Below are positions 9,091 through 19,207 of a DNA stretch of 33,824 nucleotides, one piece after another. The stretch lies in assembly GCA_003427395.1 (NCBI GenBank), contig BFEA01000257.1, positions 1,568,431-1,602,254 on the forward strand. The letters are read 5' to 3'. A program made the translations under genes and the position numbers. The DNA comes from Chara braunii. Taxonomy: Eukaryota; Streptophyta; Charophyceae; Charales; Characeae. Positions within the stretch are counted from its first letter, which is position 1; every line of letters begins with the position of its first letter. The notes under the pieces are model-generated. The model did not search any database. It was not told the origin of the DNA and worked only from the letters and a program-made list of their open reading frames with translations.

Positions 9091-9540
9091 CTAGTTGTTG
9101 TTGCTGTTGTTGTTGTCTCCCCCTGGTTTACCAAGGACTCTGCCACCTTGACCCCGCCCACGGCCTCTCTTACCGGTTGCTAAAATAGTAGTCCGTCGTC
9201 CAGAGCCATCGCTACTGTTCCCCACGAAGCCCTCCTTAAACCCAAACTGGTCTGATGGGATAGTCGAAGACATCCCATTAGAGGAAACAACACGCAAGTG
9301 ATCAGGTATCCTATGAGCGTATGTGATGTGCTTCTCTTTGTGAAAGACACCCTTCCTAAAGTCTGAGTACTTCAGGCGAGCAGATCTCTTGTACTGGATC
9401 AGTGATTGCTCTCTCTTCAAAGCTTCTTCCTTGAACTGTTGGTAGAACACTTGATCAACATCATACATTGTGATCATAGTTTGCCTCACAGTCTCAAGCA
9501 AACAACTAGCAAGTATCCTGACAGTCTGTCGCTCATCCAT
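9091..9540 (-). pseudogene. gag C-terminal part, basic RG-rich tail
   Basis: An open frame of 149 codons begins MDERQTVRILASCLLETV. Its middle is charged and helix-prone (VFYQQFKEEALKREQSLIQ). It ends in a basic, glycine-rich segment (GKRGRGRGQGGRVLGKPGG) and an Asn/Ser run. RG-rich tails bind RNA, so this could stand in for the zinc knuckle that is missing downstream. The frame continues, through a shift near 9540, from the gag core seen at 9540-10080. The reading as gag rests on position and pattern only; no database match was made. The Asn/Ser run is a short trinucleotide expansion (about 9095-9120). Confidence 0.5.
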
Positions 9541-10090
9541 ACGACTACCCCAACCTGCAGGAGGTTGTCCAATTGCCTTACGAGGGTGTCCACTACTCTT
9601 TACTTAATTGCATCAACGTGGATGACCTGGTAATATGTAGTTTGGGCTTTGGTCTTGTCACCAAAGCATGACCTTAGCCTAGCAACAAAATCATCAACGT
9701 CAATGTTGACTGCCTACCAATCAATTCTCAGCCCTTTCCCACTGGCAACATTCCTCACCTCACTCAACACCCTACCTTTGGCATCCCCACCCAGAAAGGT
9801 AGGGGCTACCAGTGTGTGGGAGGACGATCTACAAAGGTACTTGCAAGATGGGTGTAAACGTTTAATATACAGGCATCCAAAGTATCGTCTTTTCTTTCAT
9901 AGAAGACCATGAGCTTCAACGGGGTCTTGTTGTGAGACATAAAAGGCTTGTTAGGAGAGGATGTCTGGCAAGGTGATGGAATCCGAGGATTACTCGACCC
10001 TTGCCTTCCATTCCCTTCATTCCCATTACCATTTTCATTAGGTCTCCCATCTTCTTTCCTTTCTTCGAGAGAAGGTTAACAACAACCGTA
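9541..10090 (-). pseudogene. gag core remnant
   Basis: The minus strand keeps an uninterrupted stretch that begins AVNIDVDDFVARLRSCFG and continues with DKTKAQTTYYQVIHVDAIK, after KGLRIDW and a stop. Upstream, another frame reads KTPLKLMVFYERKDDTLDAC and then ILNVYTHLASTFV. Both fit the general retrotransposon gag pattern: a P.KL..F.G..... start, then an F...L...F.......A...L segment. Multiple stops, some one transition from a sense codon (W-TAG, for example), and at least two frame changes are present. The product would form the particle shell around element RNA. Confidence 0.55.
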
Positions 10091-10097
10091 TTTTTCA

Positions 10098-10436
10098 TCA
10101 CCACTTCAGGAGTCCCGTCACCACTTCAGGATGCAGCCAGCCTGCCTAAACAGGTGGTTTTCAGGGTCTTCGGACATTCAAGTCTGAAAGTCGTGAATGG
10201 TCCTGAAGTGGTGAAAAATTCGAAGACCCTGAAAACCACCTGTTTAGGCATGCTGCATCCTGAAGTGGTGAAGGGTGGTTTTCATGGTTTTCGGACCTTT
10301 CACCACTTCAGGACCATTCAGGATTCTCAGACTGCCCAAAACTCTCACTTGACCACTTCGGAACACCCTTCACCACTTCAGGATTCAGGGTCTTCGGACC
10401 TTTCAGGATTTTTCAGACTGCCCAAAACTCTCACTT
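10098..10436. repeat. Foldback cluster built from TCACCACTTCAGGA
   Basis: The 14-nt motif TCACCACTTCAGGA occurs at 10098, 10118, 10300 and 10370 in one orientation and at 10201 and 10259 in the other. A near-perfect inverted repeat joins 10118-10172 with 10221-10272 (about 51 paired positions, one 5-for-1 base difference, 48-nt loop). A direct repeat, CAGACTGCCCAAAACTCTC, appears at 10328 and 10414. The cluster interrupts the gag remnant between its coiled-coil part and its core, so it is probably an insertion. The 252-codon plus-strand frame across it is a by-product of the repeats. Confidence 0.9.
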
Positions 10437-10439
10437 CAG

Positions 10440-11290
10440 AATTTTCGTTCGTGAATTTCAGCTACCCGATAACCGTTTGTGGTTTCTTCATTTTTTTTCT
10501 TCTCTTCATTAGCAATTGCAACGAACTGGCTAAGGATATATGCCAAAGTGGATTTGATGGTGGACAGGTCCTGAGCAACTTGAAAAGCCTTTGCTCTTGT
10601 TGCCTTCTGTTGTTGCTGCAGGTGGGCGGTTCAATGTTGGGTATACTCGTTGTACCAACTATTCTTTGGAATGCCCAACATGGCCAACTTCAGGACCTTT
10701 GTGTTCATTTTGGGGTCCAACTCGGCCTTACCTTCTTCTATAGCAGAGGGATTGTATAAGACTTGATGTTGTTCGACCATCTCCCTCTGCTGCTCCTCAA
10801 TCATCTTAATTTGTTTTTGCAACTGTTTCTAATCTTCTTTCGTCTTGCTTTTCTTTTCCATCGATGCCTCAAATCTGGGTGGCCAGCAACTGAGCAACAT
10901 GGTCCTCAGTTACATCCTGCACTCTAACCCACTCTGCTATAGGGATCTGCAAAGGTTTGCCTTAGACCAATTTAGTCTTTGCAGGCTGCTCTGACCCTTT
11001 CCTCTTCACTACTTTCTCCTTGTTTTACTTCTTGGGATGCAACTTCTTCTTTTGCAGTCTCCTTTGCAAGTTTGACTGCCTCCTCCTCTGGAGCCCACAA
11101 GGCTTCCTTTGCCTTCGTTGCAACTTCTTCAGCCTAGCGGGCTGCATCCCTCTTCTCCACCGACACCCGGCTCCTGGCAACCAATTTTTCCTTCTTCTTG
11201 TTCTCGTCCTACTTCTCCTTCTTCTCCTTCTTCCACCTTTTCTCTTCTTCTTCGTCTTTCTTCTTTCTTGCATCTCTTGAGCCAGGTCTA
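10440..11290 (-). pseudogene. gag N-terminal coiled-coil region
   Basis: On the minus strand the sequence encodes long runs of Lys, Glu, Arg and Gln typical of a coiled coil, e.g. DEEEEKRWKKEKKEK, then EEEAVKLAKETAKEE, LQIPIAEWVRVQDVTEDHV, KQIKMIEEQQREMVEQHQ and KAFQVAQDLSTIKSTLAYIL. The pieces lie in shifting frames. A clean 63-codon frame at 10631-10822 is joined through one TGA to another of about 60 codons that ends near 10440. The position upstream of the gag core and on the same strand suggests that this is the N-terminal part of the same gag. A separate host coiled-coil pseudogene cannot be ruled out. Confidence 0.5.
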
Positions 11291-13500
11291 TTGCCTTCTT
11301 CAGTCACTAGGCAGTTAATCAGGTACAAAAAGGGCAGAAAGAAACGAAGGAGCACCCGCAACAAACCGCTCATCACTGTGCCATCTCTACAACCAGCTGG
11401 AGGGAATACATGACCCAATTGTCGACTATGTTGCCTTTGTGCTCTACCTGTTAACAACAGGCTGGTACCGCAGGTACATAGGCAACAACGAACCATAAAA
11501 AACAAAAACACTAATGTCTTTTTTTCCCCCAATAATCTTTACGCTTACTACAACCTTCTAATGCAAAACCTTCATTTACTGAATTAAAAAAAAAAAACTT
11601 TTACGCGATTATTGTCACTTCATCATATTTGTGTTAATTCAGTCTAAACTAGTTTAATTTTGCATATCATTTTTATTTGTTTAAGCAAAATCATTTTTAG
11701 TTCACCAAACACTTCTTCATTTTCTACTCCAAAATTGAATTCATCTCCAATTTTCCTTTTTTCTTCCAGCTCATGTTTCAAACAAATGAATCGAGTTTTC
11801 AGCCTTGTTTCAACCACCACCATGTTATCTTGTATTTGTTTAGTTTCAAATGTATAAGACACAATTTACTATTTCACGGACAGTACAATCGCAGACACCA
11901 CTAACGACACTTGATCTCAACGAGACTCAACCTCAAGATGCTACTCAATTTAGGAGTCAGGCGTCAGACAATTCTATAAGTATACAAGGTTATTTAGGGA
12001 ACAAACTCAAGCGACATAACAGGCGGACTCAACGAACTTAAAATGCTCAACACGCTCAACAGAGGCAACGTGCTCAACTCAATTCACTCAAAGTACTTAA
12101 CGACTCTGACTCAACACATGCTTTCTAAAAGTATCCAAGCGTGGGCAGAGGTAAAAATATTCCCTCGAGGATCTTCAGCCACGCGTGTAGATGTCGCTGC
12201 ATGGGCAACAAATAGCCTACACTCCACGCCTACTGGTTTGGAATTAGCTCCGACCGACCTTTGCTCAGCACATTCCATGTCAGCAGTCCATATTGACGAA
12301 AAACAACACAATGAATAAACTTAAGAAGAAAATGACATAGTTTTTAATCTCATGTCGCTATCACCTTCCCTCGACTGTGCGTCAGCATCAACATCTTTAA
12401 GGCTCTCAACCCTTCTACTCATACACTACTCAGATTGTAGTAGAGAACGAAACTACACTACTCAATTTTTAGACTACTTACCAGATGTATCCAACTTACC
12501 ATACGGCCTTCCTGACCTTCGAAAAGGTAATTCGAAAGGATTTCCGATAGAAAACTACAAACTGGGAACAACGTTTGCAGCAACCCACGTTACTCCACTT
12601 TGCGCACGTGAGGAGACAGTAGGAACAATATCTGCTGTAAATCCTATCAGTTAGCATTGTCAAACCCAAAATTACACTAGGTTGTCGCTTACCGTTCGTC
12701 CTACACAAGGCCGAAATCCCGGGCTCAAGAGGTTTGTCCAATTCTTAAGTACACCAATAATAAAGGTGAGATACATAGTGAATTTTATAATTAAGGTGAG
12801 ATACATAGTGAATTCTTCAAGTGGCCGGCCCGCAAAAAAAATAGCACGACCCGAGGACTATCCCACAGATCAGACAAAAAGTTACATAGTTTCAAACGTA
12901 ACAATACCTGATGTCCCACAGTGTACAACGAATTGGATGGCATAACGCTCCTATAGTAGAAATGTTACTACACACAACATCCTATTCCAGAGTGAGACAT
13001 TGATCCTTCAACATATCCATTTGATCTCAGTTGTAGTCACTTCATTGGGGTACCCAGTCTGATATTGTTTATAACGTCCGTCGTCTAAAATATATGACAT
13101 AAATCTTCTAAATTTCTAACATAGGTTCAAATCCCATTGGCCATAGTGAGAAAAAAACTCTTCCGTGTCTTTTTTTTTTTTAAGCAGATTACTCCGACCT
13201 CTCTATTGACTCAAGACATAATATTTATATACATATAAACAGAAAATTAATATAAAATAGAGAACAATATAGATTTGTTTTATGTTTATATGTATATTAT
13301 TTTACTTGTTTACTCATTAATATATAAATTATAATTATAATAATCTAAAAAAAAAAAAATCAATAAAATAATTGATTCTGATTTCTCTAATTGTAGCTCC
13401 TCGCCAAGTGTGAGGACATTACAACAAGTAAGCTCATCGTTATTGGAATTCAATGTGATTCTTTAAATCTTATTTGCGATAGCAACAATATTTGTCTTTG
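11291..13500. other. No recognisable gene
   Basis: 11300-11530 is weakly open on the minus strand but without a motif. 11850-12130 is rich in repeated CTCAA / ACTCA words, a low-complexity tract. A 22-bp direct repeat containing AAGGTGAGATACATAGTGAA occurs at about 12763 and 12793. 13140-13380 is very AT-rich. Longest plus-strand frames (100 and 91 codons near 12.0-12.6 kb) show no motif. The 5' LTR of the gypsy element would be expected here but was not found. Confidence 0.5.
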
Positions 13501-13523
13501 TTTGATCGTACGAAGTGAAATCC

Positions 13524-14460
13524 TTACGAGATATCCGGAATGAATCCTGGAATCTTGAATTTGTGGGATATCAGGATTTGAGAATGTGCCCCACTTACAA
13601 TAAGCCTCGTTTCCAAAAAATCCAACATTCCACTCCCAGCATCAGTACATTCCAGTACTAGTCCATCAGGGTAACATTTGATCAACAAGTCCAACCGCTC
13701 TTCAACCTTGGTTTCCCCCCCCAGTTTATCTGTTTGAAAGACTGAAATAACGAGCACATCGTCGATATATTGTCGTCCTATAATCAGTTTCTGGTCAGCA
13801 CCGAGCATTTTGGTAAACTGATACTCAACAAACATGCACATGATACAAGCCAATGACAAACTCGCACGACTGCATATAGGGATACCCTTCAGTTGGCGTA
13901 GCAATGTACCCGATACAAAAAAGAAATAGTTGTTGAGTTGAAACTCGGTTGGCTTAATGATAAACTTCAACCAAATTGATTCTCAACCCGCTTCTTAATA
14001 CGATTTACTAAAGTGACTGGTTTTCTTCTCACCATTAATTCTTGTCCACTAGATGAACTTTTTTACGAAACATTTCAACAATCCAAGCAACAACTTTTTA
14101 AAACTCATGGTGGGGGAGTTGGATAAACATTTCCTTTATATCATACGTACGGGCGATGATACCAGATTGCTACCCGGTCCCTCACAAAGTTGATTTATGT
14201 CATTAATCTCCATTTTTAAATCCGCAATTGCATGCAGGTGAAAATGCAGTATCATTAGAGGCCGGATTAGCTCATTTACAGCTGTGAACAAGAAACCCGA
14301 TGCCGCATGAAATGAACTAAGGTAGGAGGAGACTATTGGTCTCTTCTTACCTTTGTATTTTTCTTTCGAAAGGATATACCATATACGCATGTTGAAGATC
14401 ACCATGTGTATCCCACCTTGCAAGGTCCGGAGTTTTCGACCTCTTCTACTCGTTCAACAT
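13524..14460 (-). pseudogene. Penelope-like reverse transcriptase remnant
   Basis: Read on the minus strand, the order is GKKRPIVSSYLSSFHAASGF, then ARTYDIKEMFIQLPHHEF, NNYFFFVSGTLLRQLKGIP, SLACIMCMFVEYQF, IIGRQYIDDVLVIS and LDFLETRLIV. This is the series of RT motifs of Penelope-like elements: RPIVS, then the first catalytic Asp in YDIKEMF (codon at 14140-14142), KGIPxGS-like, the YIDD box (Asp pair at 13758-13763) and the FLD/E strand. Both catalytic positions survive. The KGIP box is damaged (KGIPICSRAS) and frameshifts lie near 14000 and 14135. No GIY-YIG nuclease is found next to it. A telomerase or group II intron RT fits less well. Confidence 0.65.
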
Positions 14461-15060
14461 TCCAGCCAGTGCAACATCCTTTCTAGATCACATAACTTCA
14501 TATTACTGTTCTCCGTGAATAACTTGCAAAGTCCCTCTTCATAGAGCACAGGTCATTCGATTTAAGTTTTACTAGTATTCAGACCGAGAGGAGACATGAC
14601 GAGGTTTTCGAACTCCTGCTTTACGTCGTGCACATATTCACTTCGAATACCACCTACGACCATTGGTTCACGAACTCACAAGGCTATTTGCATATCAATA
14701 CCCAACATGGAGGAAACCACCCCCATTTCGCACAGACACTCAAAACACATTGTTACACGCTTGGTGAAGTTCATCACTGATTGTAAGTGAACCTAGGGGA
14801 ATAATTTTTTTAGAGTTGAATAAGAACAGGTGAATTACACAAATATCATTGTGTTTAATTGCTACATGCCCATTAATCATAGACAAATCAAAATTGGCAC
14901 AAACACTCTTAAACTCACTGTGTTGCGCAAACAATTTATGGTTATGCAGGTCCCCCCCCGACTGATTTGACTTTAAGCCAGATGACCTTCGTCCTTCTTT
15001 CACACATGTGAGTGACGTCACCAAACTCCTATGATTGAACGTTGTCCTGCAGCCAAAACT
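14461..15060 (-). pseudogene. Possible upstream part of the Penelope-like element
   Basis: The minus strand is partly open here (94 codons, 14740-15024; then a broken frame with SEYVHDVKQEFENLVMSPLG) and leads without a gap into the RT remnant. I recognise no domain, including neither the CCHH motif nor the GIY-YIG found upstream of RT in the permuted green-lineage group of Penelope-like elements. It is listed because of its strand and position. Confidence 0.3.
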
Positions 15061-15505
15061 TCACCCCATTTTCGGTTTTTTGCTTATCCACAGTAGTACA
15101 AAATGAGATTTTAATAGTAGTATTTACAAGAGGATTAATTTCAAACTTCCTCTTAAACACATAATTGAAATGCCTTGAATAATTTGTCGTCCTCGCAACT
15201 GATTGACCAGTTTAACAACATTGTTCAGATCAACGAGTTCACGCAACCGAAATTTGAACAGATACAAGCGCAATAATTTAAGCTTTCTTAAGTACCTTTC
15301 TCATCTATTGAAGTCGACCCTGAATATGCGCCGCATGTTGACCATTACCGCGCCTTGACCTTCAAAGTGATGTTTCATTTTTGGGGAGTGCCACGGTGGG
15401 TACCAGCCTATGTTGGGTCTTCGGCCTCCTTGGATGTTTGTGCGCGGACATCCGACCATACACGGTGACCCTTCTGTCCTAGTAGAGAGTCAAACTTTGT
15501 CTAAC
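15061..15505. other. No gene seen
   Basis: Unique-looking sequence without open frames of useful length, motifs or repeats that I can identify. It lies between the Penelope-like remnant and the first tandem array. Confidence 0.5.
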
Positions 15506-15990
15506 TCCTTAAATTAGTAAAAATTTGGGCAACATCTCCTTTAGAGAAGTGAATTTCCCAGATTTGTATTAAGTCAGATGAGAATTCGATACAAAACTTG
15601 AACCTTGTTAAGACAAAATTTAATGAACTTGAACTCCTTAGATTTGTAGAAATTTCGGCAACACTCTTTCTACAGAAGTGGTATCCAAAATTTATATAAA
15701 GCTAAATACTGTAAATAATCTTGACTTCCCAAAGTCAAATTTTGTTTTACTTCCTGAATTAACAAAAATCCAGGCAACACTTCCTCCAAAAAAAAAAACT
15801 TCAAGATTTTTACTAAGTCAAATATAAAACTTAGACAAAAATCTAACCTTGAAACGTCAAAAATTGATTAACTCCTTGGTTTTGTAGAAATTTCGGCAGC
15901 ACTTCCTATACATAAAGCAACTTTTCAAAATTTATACAGAACCAAGTACAATAAATGATCCCAGAAAATGCGAAAATTGAACTAACTAAA
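15506..15990. repeat. Degenerate tandem array, about 120-bp period
   Basis: Four diverged units start near 15506, 15632, 15751 and 15870. Each starts with an ACTCCTT/ACTTCCT word, then a TTNGTAGAAATTTCGGCA-like word, GCAACAC/GCAGCAC, a CCAAAATTTATA-like word and a GTCAAA/GACAAA word near the end. Spacing is 126, 119 and 119 bp. The copies are heavily diverged, so the array is old. Confidence 0.75.
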
Positions 15991-16264
15991 AAAAAAAAAA
16001 AGTTAACTAAGAAATGCGGGAATTGAAGTAACTTTTATAGCTCTTGCACGTGACGAACAACTTAAGCAATTACCTATCAAATTGAAACTCAGACAAAGTA
16101 GAGTTCACACTCGGCCACATGCAAGTCCATACCACAGTGGGTAAGTACTCTCACAAAATCTCAAGGTTAAACCTTGTCGACAGTATTTCAAAGTCTCGCA
16201 GTGATTTGTCATAGAGTATAAGATCAAACTATTCATAAATTTTGTTATGTGCGTGGCTCCACAC

Positions 16265-16631
16265 CAACTTAGAAACAAAGCTTGGTTTTTCACCCGATCT
16301 CCCTCCGAATAAATGAAAGGTAGTTTAAGTCATTCAACTTAGAAACAAAGCTCAAACCTCCCTTTTCAGAAACAATAAAGAAACATAAGGAGACTGGGTC
16401 AGTTAACTTAGAAAGAAAGTTCAATCCCGCTCAGAAAATCCCAAAATAAACCAAGACGACCAAACCATTCAAGTTCAACTTAGAAACTAAGCTTGGTCCC
16501 TGAAAATGCAGTTACATGCAACCTTCACAAGTGAGAGCAACCAGAACATCAAACTTAGGAACAAAGTTTGGTTCTCTGGGCAGTCAAAATAAATATAGCA
16601 CTGGGCCATTCAACTTAGAAACTAAGTCCAG
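16265..16631. repeat. Six-unit array of about 70-bp period
   Basis: A 20-nt core, close to AACTTAGAAACAAAGCTTGG, occurs at about 16265, 16335, 16404, 16476, 16550 and 16611 (spacing 70, 69, 72, 74 and 61 bp). The spacers between cores are much less similar than the cores. No open frame crosses the array. Confidence 0.8.
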
Positions 16632-17292
16632 CCTTTGGTTGACCTAGACAATCACAAACAAAACTACATTTCATTCACCTTCTCCCAATTCGAAACTATT
16701 TCTCAATCTGAATTCAGACAACCAACAAAAATGAAACTAAGATTGCGCATGCATTCTTTTACTTAACTCTGTTTTAAGTATAGAAAGTCAAACATAACTT
16801 CAATAGGGATGCATGCAATATACTCTGTCAAACTATAGAAGGATGTACATGTTAGGTTTTTAACCGGGTTTATAGAAGGAGATGGAGATTACCCCCCAGT
16901 TTTCTGCCTCTAAAACCTCGCCTAGGTTCCGGCAGAGCTCCCGCAATTGGTAGGGCAACCTCTCACAAAAACCTTGGCACGAATTATGGGTTGCAATCTC
17001 GTCTGCCGCCTTCCTCTTATAACCAATAAACTAAACTTAGAATAAGAAGGGCGGAAAATAAAATCTTTTAGTCTCTCAGGTCGAGGAATGACGCTCTTAG
17101 ACTCGTGTGAGAGAGTCTTTATTCCTTGACGCGTCTAAGGGCCCCGCAATTGCGGCCATAATGTAACAACTTGATTAATCGAAGTCCAACCTCCAACTTG
17201 ACTCCAGGATGACCTTCAAGTTCGTAGTAACCCTCCCCCTTCAACGATCTCAATCCCTTCGCAGCTCGCGACCCGAAGTATACTGGCTATGG
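16632..17292. other. No gene; one 12-bp palindrome
   Basis: No coding pattern. CCGCAATTGCGG at 17144-17155 is a perfect palindrome, and AGACTC/GAGAGTCT near 17098-17118 can form a small hairpin. The stretch from 16.85 to 17.18 kb is of mixed composition and could be part of an LTR, but I see no paired copy. Confidence 0.45.
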
Positions 17293-18100
17293 GTGAGCCT
17301 ACAACCTCACGGCTTGCTTCCCGCTAGCTCTATCAGCAAGACAAACAGCGCCCAGTCAACGGATAAGTCTGCAGTCTCACGACTGCCATCGACCACCTGT
17401 ACAACAGGCCAAGTAGCACGTCGACCTGCAGATAAGCATACAGTCACGCAACTCGCCCCCCAACTGCTCCCCTTGGTGGGAATGAGTAGTGCGTTGGCCG
17501 ACTGCTAAGTTTTGTGATCTCTGCGACCTGACTCTTCACTTCCCCAACCAACAGGATAGACAACGCGCCAACATTGGGCAAGCACGCACTTTTTTGGCGG
17601 GCCTGTTGCAACTCCGTTTAGCAGCTAAGCACTACACCGGCTAGCAGGTAAGTCCCATATCCCACTGCTTACTCCCAACTACTCGCTGCTATGAACGTCA
17701 GGGTGGATGGAATCGGAATGAAATCTCTACCAAATCTGGGACAGACGCACTTCGATTCGTCAGCGTAGCTCGCCTCCCGACCTTTCCCGCATCGTTAGTT
17801 TTTCCTTCGTAGGCTCTTTTCCTCCCTCGCTCCTAAGCACAAATCGGAGTGACCCTAACTTCAGGGAATTAGAAGGCACACCCGTTTTCGTAAATGCGCA
17901 CGTAGTGGAATAGGCAGCAACCATGTCCTCCAATCCGGTGAGCATAATCGGAGTGACCCTTTCGCTTAAATCCGGCTAAGCACTCCCTTCAGAACGTATA
18001 TTGTCAACCCATCGACCAAATAAGCAAGCCTACGATCTCTTGCATACCTCTTCACTACTTCATCGTTGGACTGAGCAATCATACCGCCCCAAAGGTAAGC
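17293..18100. repeat. Second array of about 70-bp period
   Basis: A diffuse core of the type GRTAAGYCTNCAGTCTCACG occurs at about 17293, 17362, 17431, 17503, 17576 and 17647 (spacing 69, 69, 72, 73 and 71 bp). Related TAAGC words lie at 17973, 18018 and 18094. A 15-nt word, AATCGGAGTGACCCT, repeats at about 17839 and 17946. Divergence is high, but the period is steady. The composition is C-rich, unlike the first 70-bp array. Confidence 0.6.
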
Positions 18101-19090
18101 CCCCAAGCTCCGCAACGTACTTCTACTACCCCAACCACTAGGACGAGCTGACTCGGAATGGATCTGCCGTCAGACATGGACAGGCACAAATTGAGCGAAA
18201 TGAAAAACAATGGTAATAGGGAGACAACTATGAGTGGGGTGCGGGCAGTGAGCATGATACGAGCCACTGGGTCAAGACGACCAATGGGGTACAAACTGGT
18301 TTGTATAACGTAGATCGTAACAGTACTACGATAGTGATCACGCTCAACGTGATCCACAACGGCGGTGGTCGGCACCTAACTACGCATTTGACCTCGATGG
18401 CGACTTTGAGAAACTATCCTGAGATCATCAATTCCAGATACGCGAAACAGAGGTGAATCTTCCGCCGGAATGCGGAAGCTGCACGTCCAGGTTGCAGCTA
18501 GGCATGTGCGTTCTCTTGCCCTTTTCGCTTGTTCACCCTCTTTCTATCAGCCTCTCGTTCTTGTTGCCATCTCCGACTTTTTCCGTGCAGTCCAATCCCT
18601 TACTAACTTCCAACTTACTAACTCACTTCCTAATCTAACCATAGATTCGTAGTCGTCATGTCAAGGAACCCCAACGTAGACTCCTCCCTCAATCATTTTC
18701 ACCAAGGATCGAGTACTATTATCGATTTTTCACTTCCTCTATCGCTACTCCCACCACAGCTTAGCGTATGCCCTTTTTCCTCCTAGCTCCGGTCTTGCTA
18801 GTTCTTTACTAAAACTAACATCGGATTCGGCTTTGTCAGCCTCAAGACCCCCCACTTAGGCTCCTCCCCCGCCAGATTCCATGAAGTACCGCGTGTGTTG
18901 CCCTCTCCTCGCTGTGCCTCGGCTCGCCTCTCACCATATCTTTTGTGGACCGCATCTGGCGCAGAAGTGCGTCCCGGTTCTTCCCTTTCTCGCACGATTC
19001 CAAATACCTGTCGCCTTTCTATCATTGCTAACGCAACTCCCGACAGTAGCCGATCCGCAGTGTCCGACTTCGACAGACAGTAAAAACTAG
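18101..19090. other. No recognisable gene
   Basis: Open frames up to 114 codons exist on both strands, overlapping each other, and none shows a motif or a clear codon bias. The C-rich composition on the plus strand inflates frame length by making stops rarer. Nothing further is seen. Confidence 0.5.
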
Positions 19091-19114
19091 GAAAAAAGAA
19101 AGAATAGAACAGTC

Positions 19115-19207
19115 GGACCCTTCTTCTCTTTTTATGTGCCATCCTTGTGCAGGGGTCATGCTAATCTCCTCCATATCGTTCCAATTTTAACAGATGTCCA
19201 AAAGGAC
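19115..19207 (-). pseudogene. U6 spliceosomal snRNA-like sequence (probable pseudogene)
   Basis: The minus strand starts GTCCTTTTGGACAT (5' hairpin), then AAAATTGGAACGAT, GAGATTAGCATGACCCCTG and CACAAGGATGGCAC, and ends near GAAGGGTCC. It covers U6 from the 5' stem to the 3' GGTCC at about its normal length (93 versus roughly 100 nt), at an estimated 80% identity. The AGC triad and much of the internal stem-loop are kept. The ACAGAGA box, which pairs with the 5' splice site, is changed to ATGGAGG. Several differences are CpG losses (GCGC to GCAC, CCGA to CTGT). No TATA box is visible about 25 nt upstream. A T run follows 18 nt after the end, further than normal. Confidence 0.88.

Larger units (their letters stand above)
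4650..11290 (-). mobile_element. Degenerate Ty3/gypsy-type LTR retrotransposon
   Basis: Read on the minus strand, from high to low coordinates, the remnants come in the order gag, aspartic protease, reverse transcriptase, RNase H and a possible integrase start. That is the Ty3/gypsy order (integrase last); Ty1/copia would have integrase before RT. All domains carry stops or frameshifts, so the element is dead. It is also interrupted by a foldback cluster (10.1-10.4 kb), a 3x tandem repeat (7.8-8.2 kb), a 154-bp duplication inside pol (6.15-6.46 kb) and a long T run (5.33-5.44 kb). I could not identify either LTR, the primer-binding site or target-site duplications, so the outer ends are approximate. 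Confidence 0.8.

Noticed and set aside
10001-10759. 252-codon plus-strand open frame, one of the longest in the window
   Set aside because: It is antisense to the gag remnant and passes through the foldback cluster, so its repeated peptides come from the repeated DNA motif.
13125-13145. GGTTCAAATCC, resembling a tRNA B box / T arm
   Set aside because: No matching A box, anticodon stem or acceptor stem can be placed upstream within tRNA distance.
16850-17180. Possible LTR (mixed composition, TGTAACA near its end)
   Set aside because: No second copy in the window and no paired TG...CA ends or primer-binding site seen.
18079-19142. Several 60-114 codon frames on both strands
   Set aside because: They overlap each other, have no motif and lie in C-rich DNA where stops are rare by composition.
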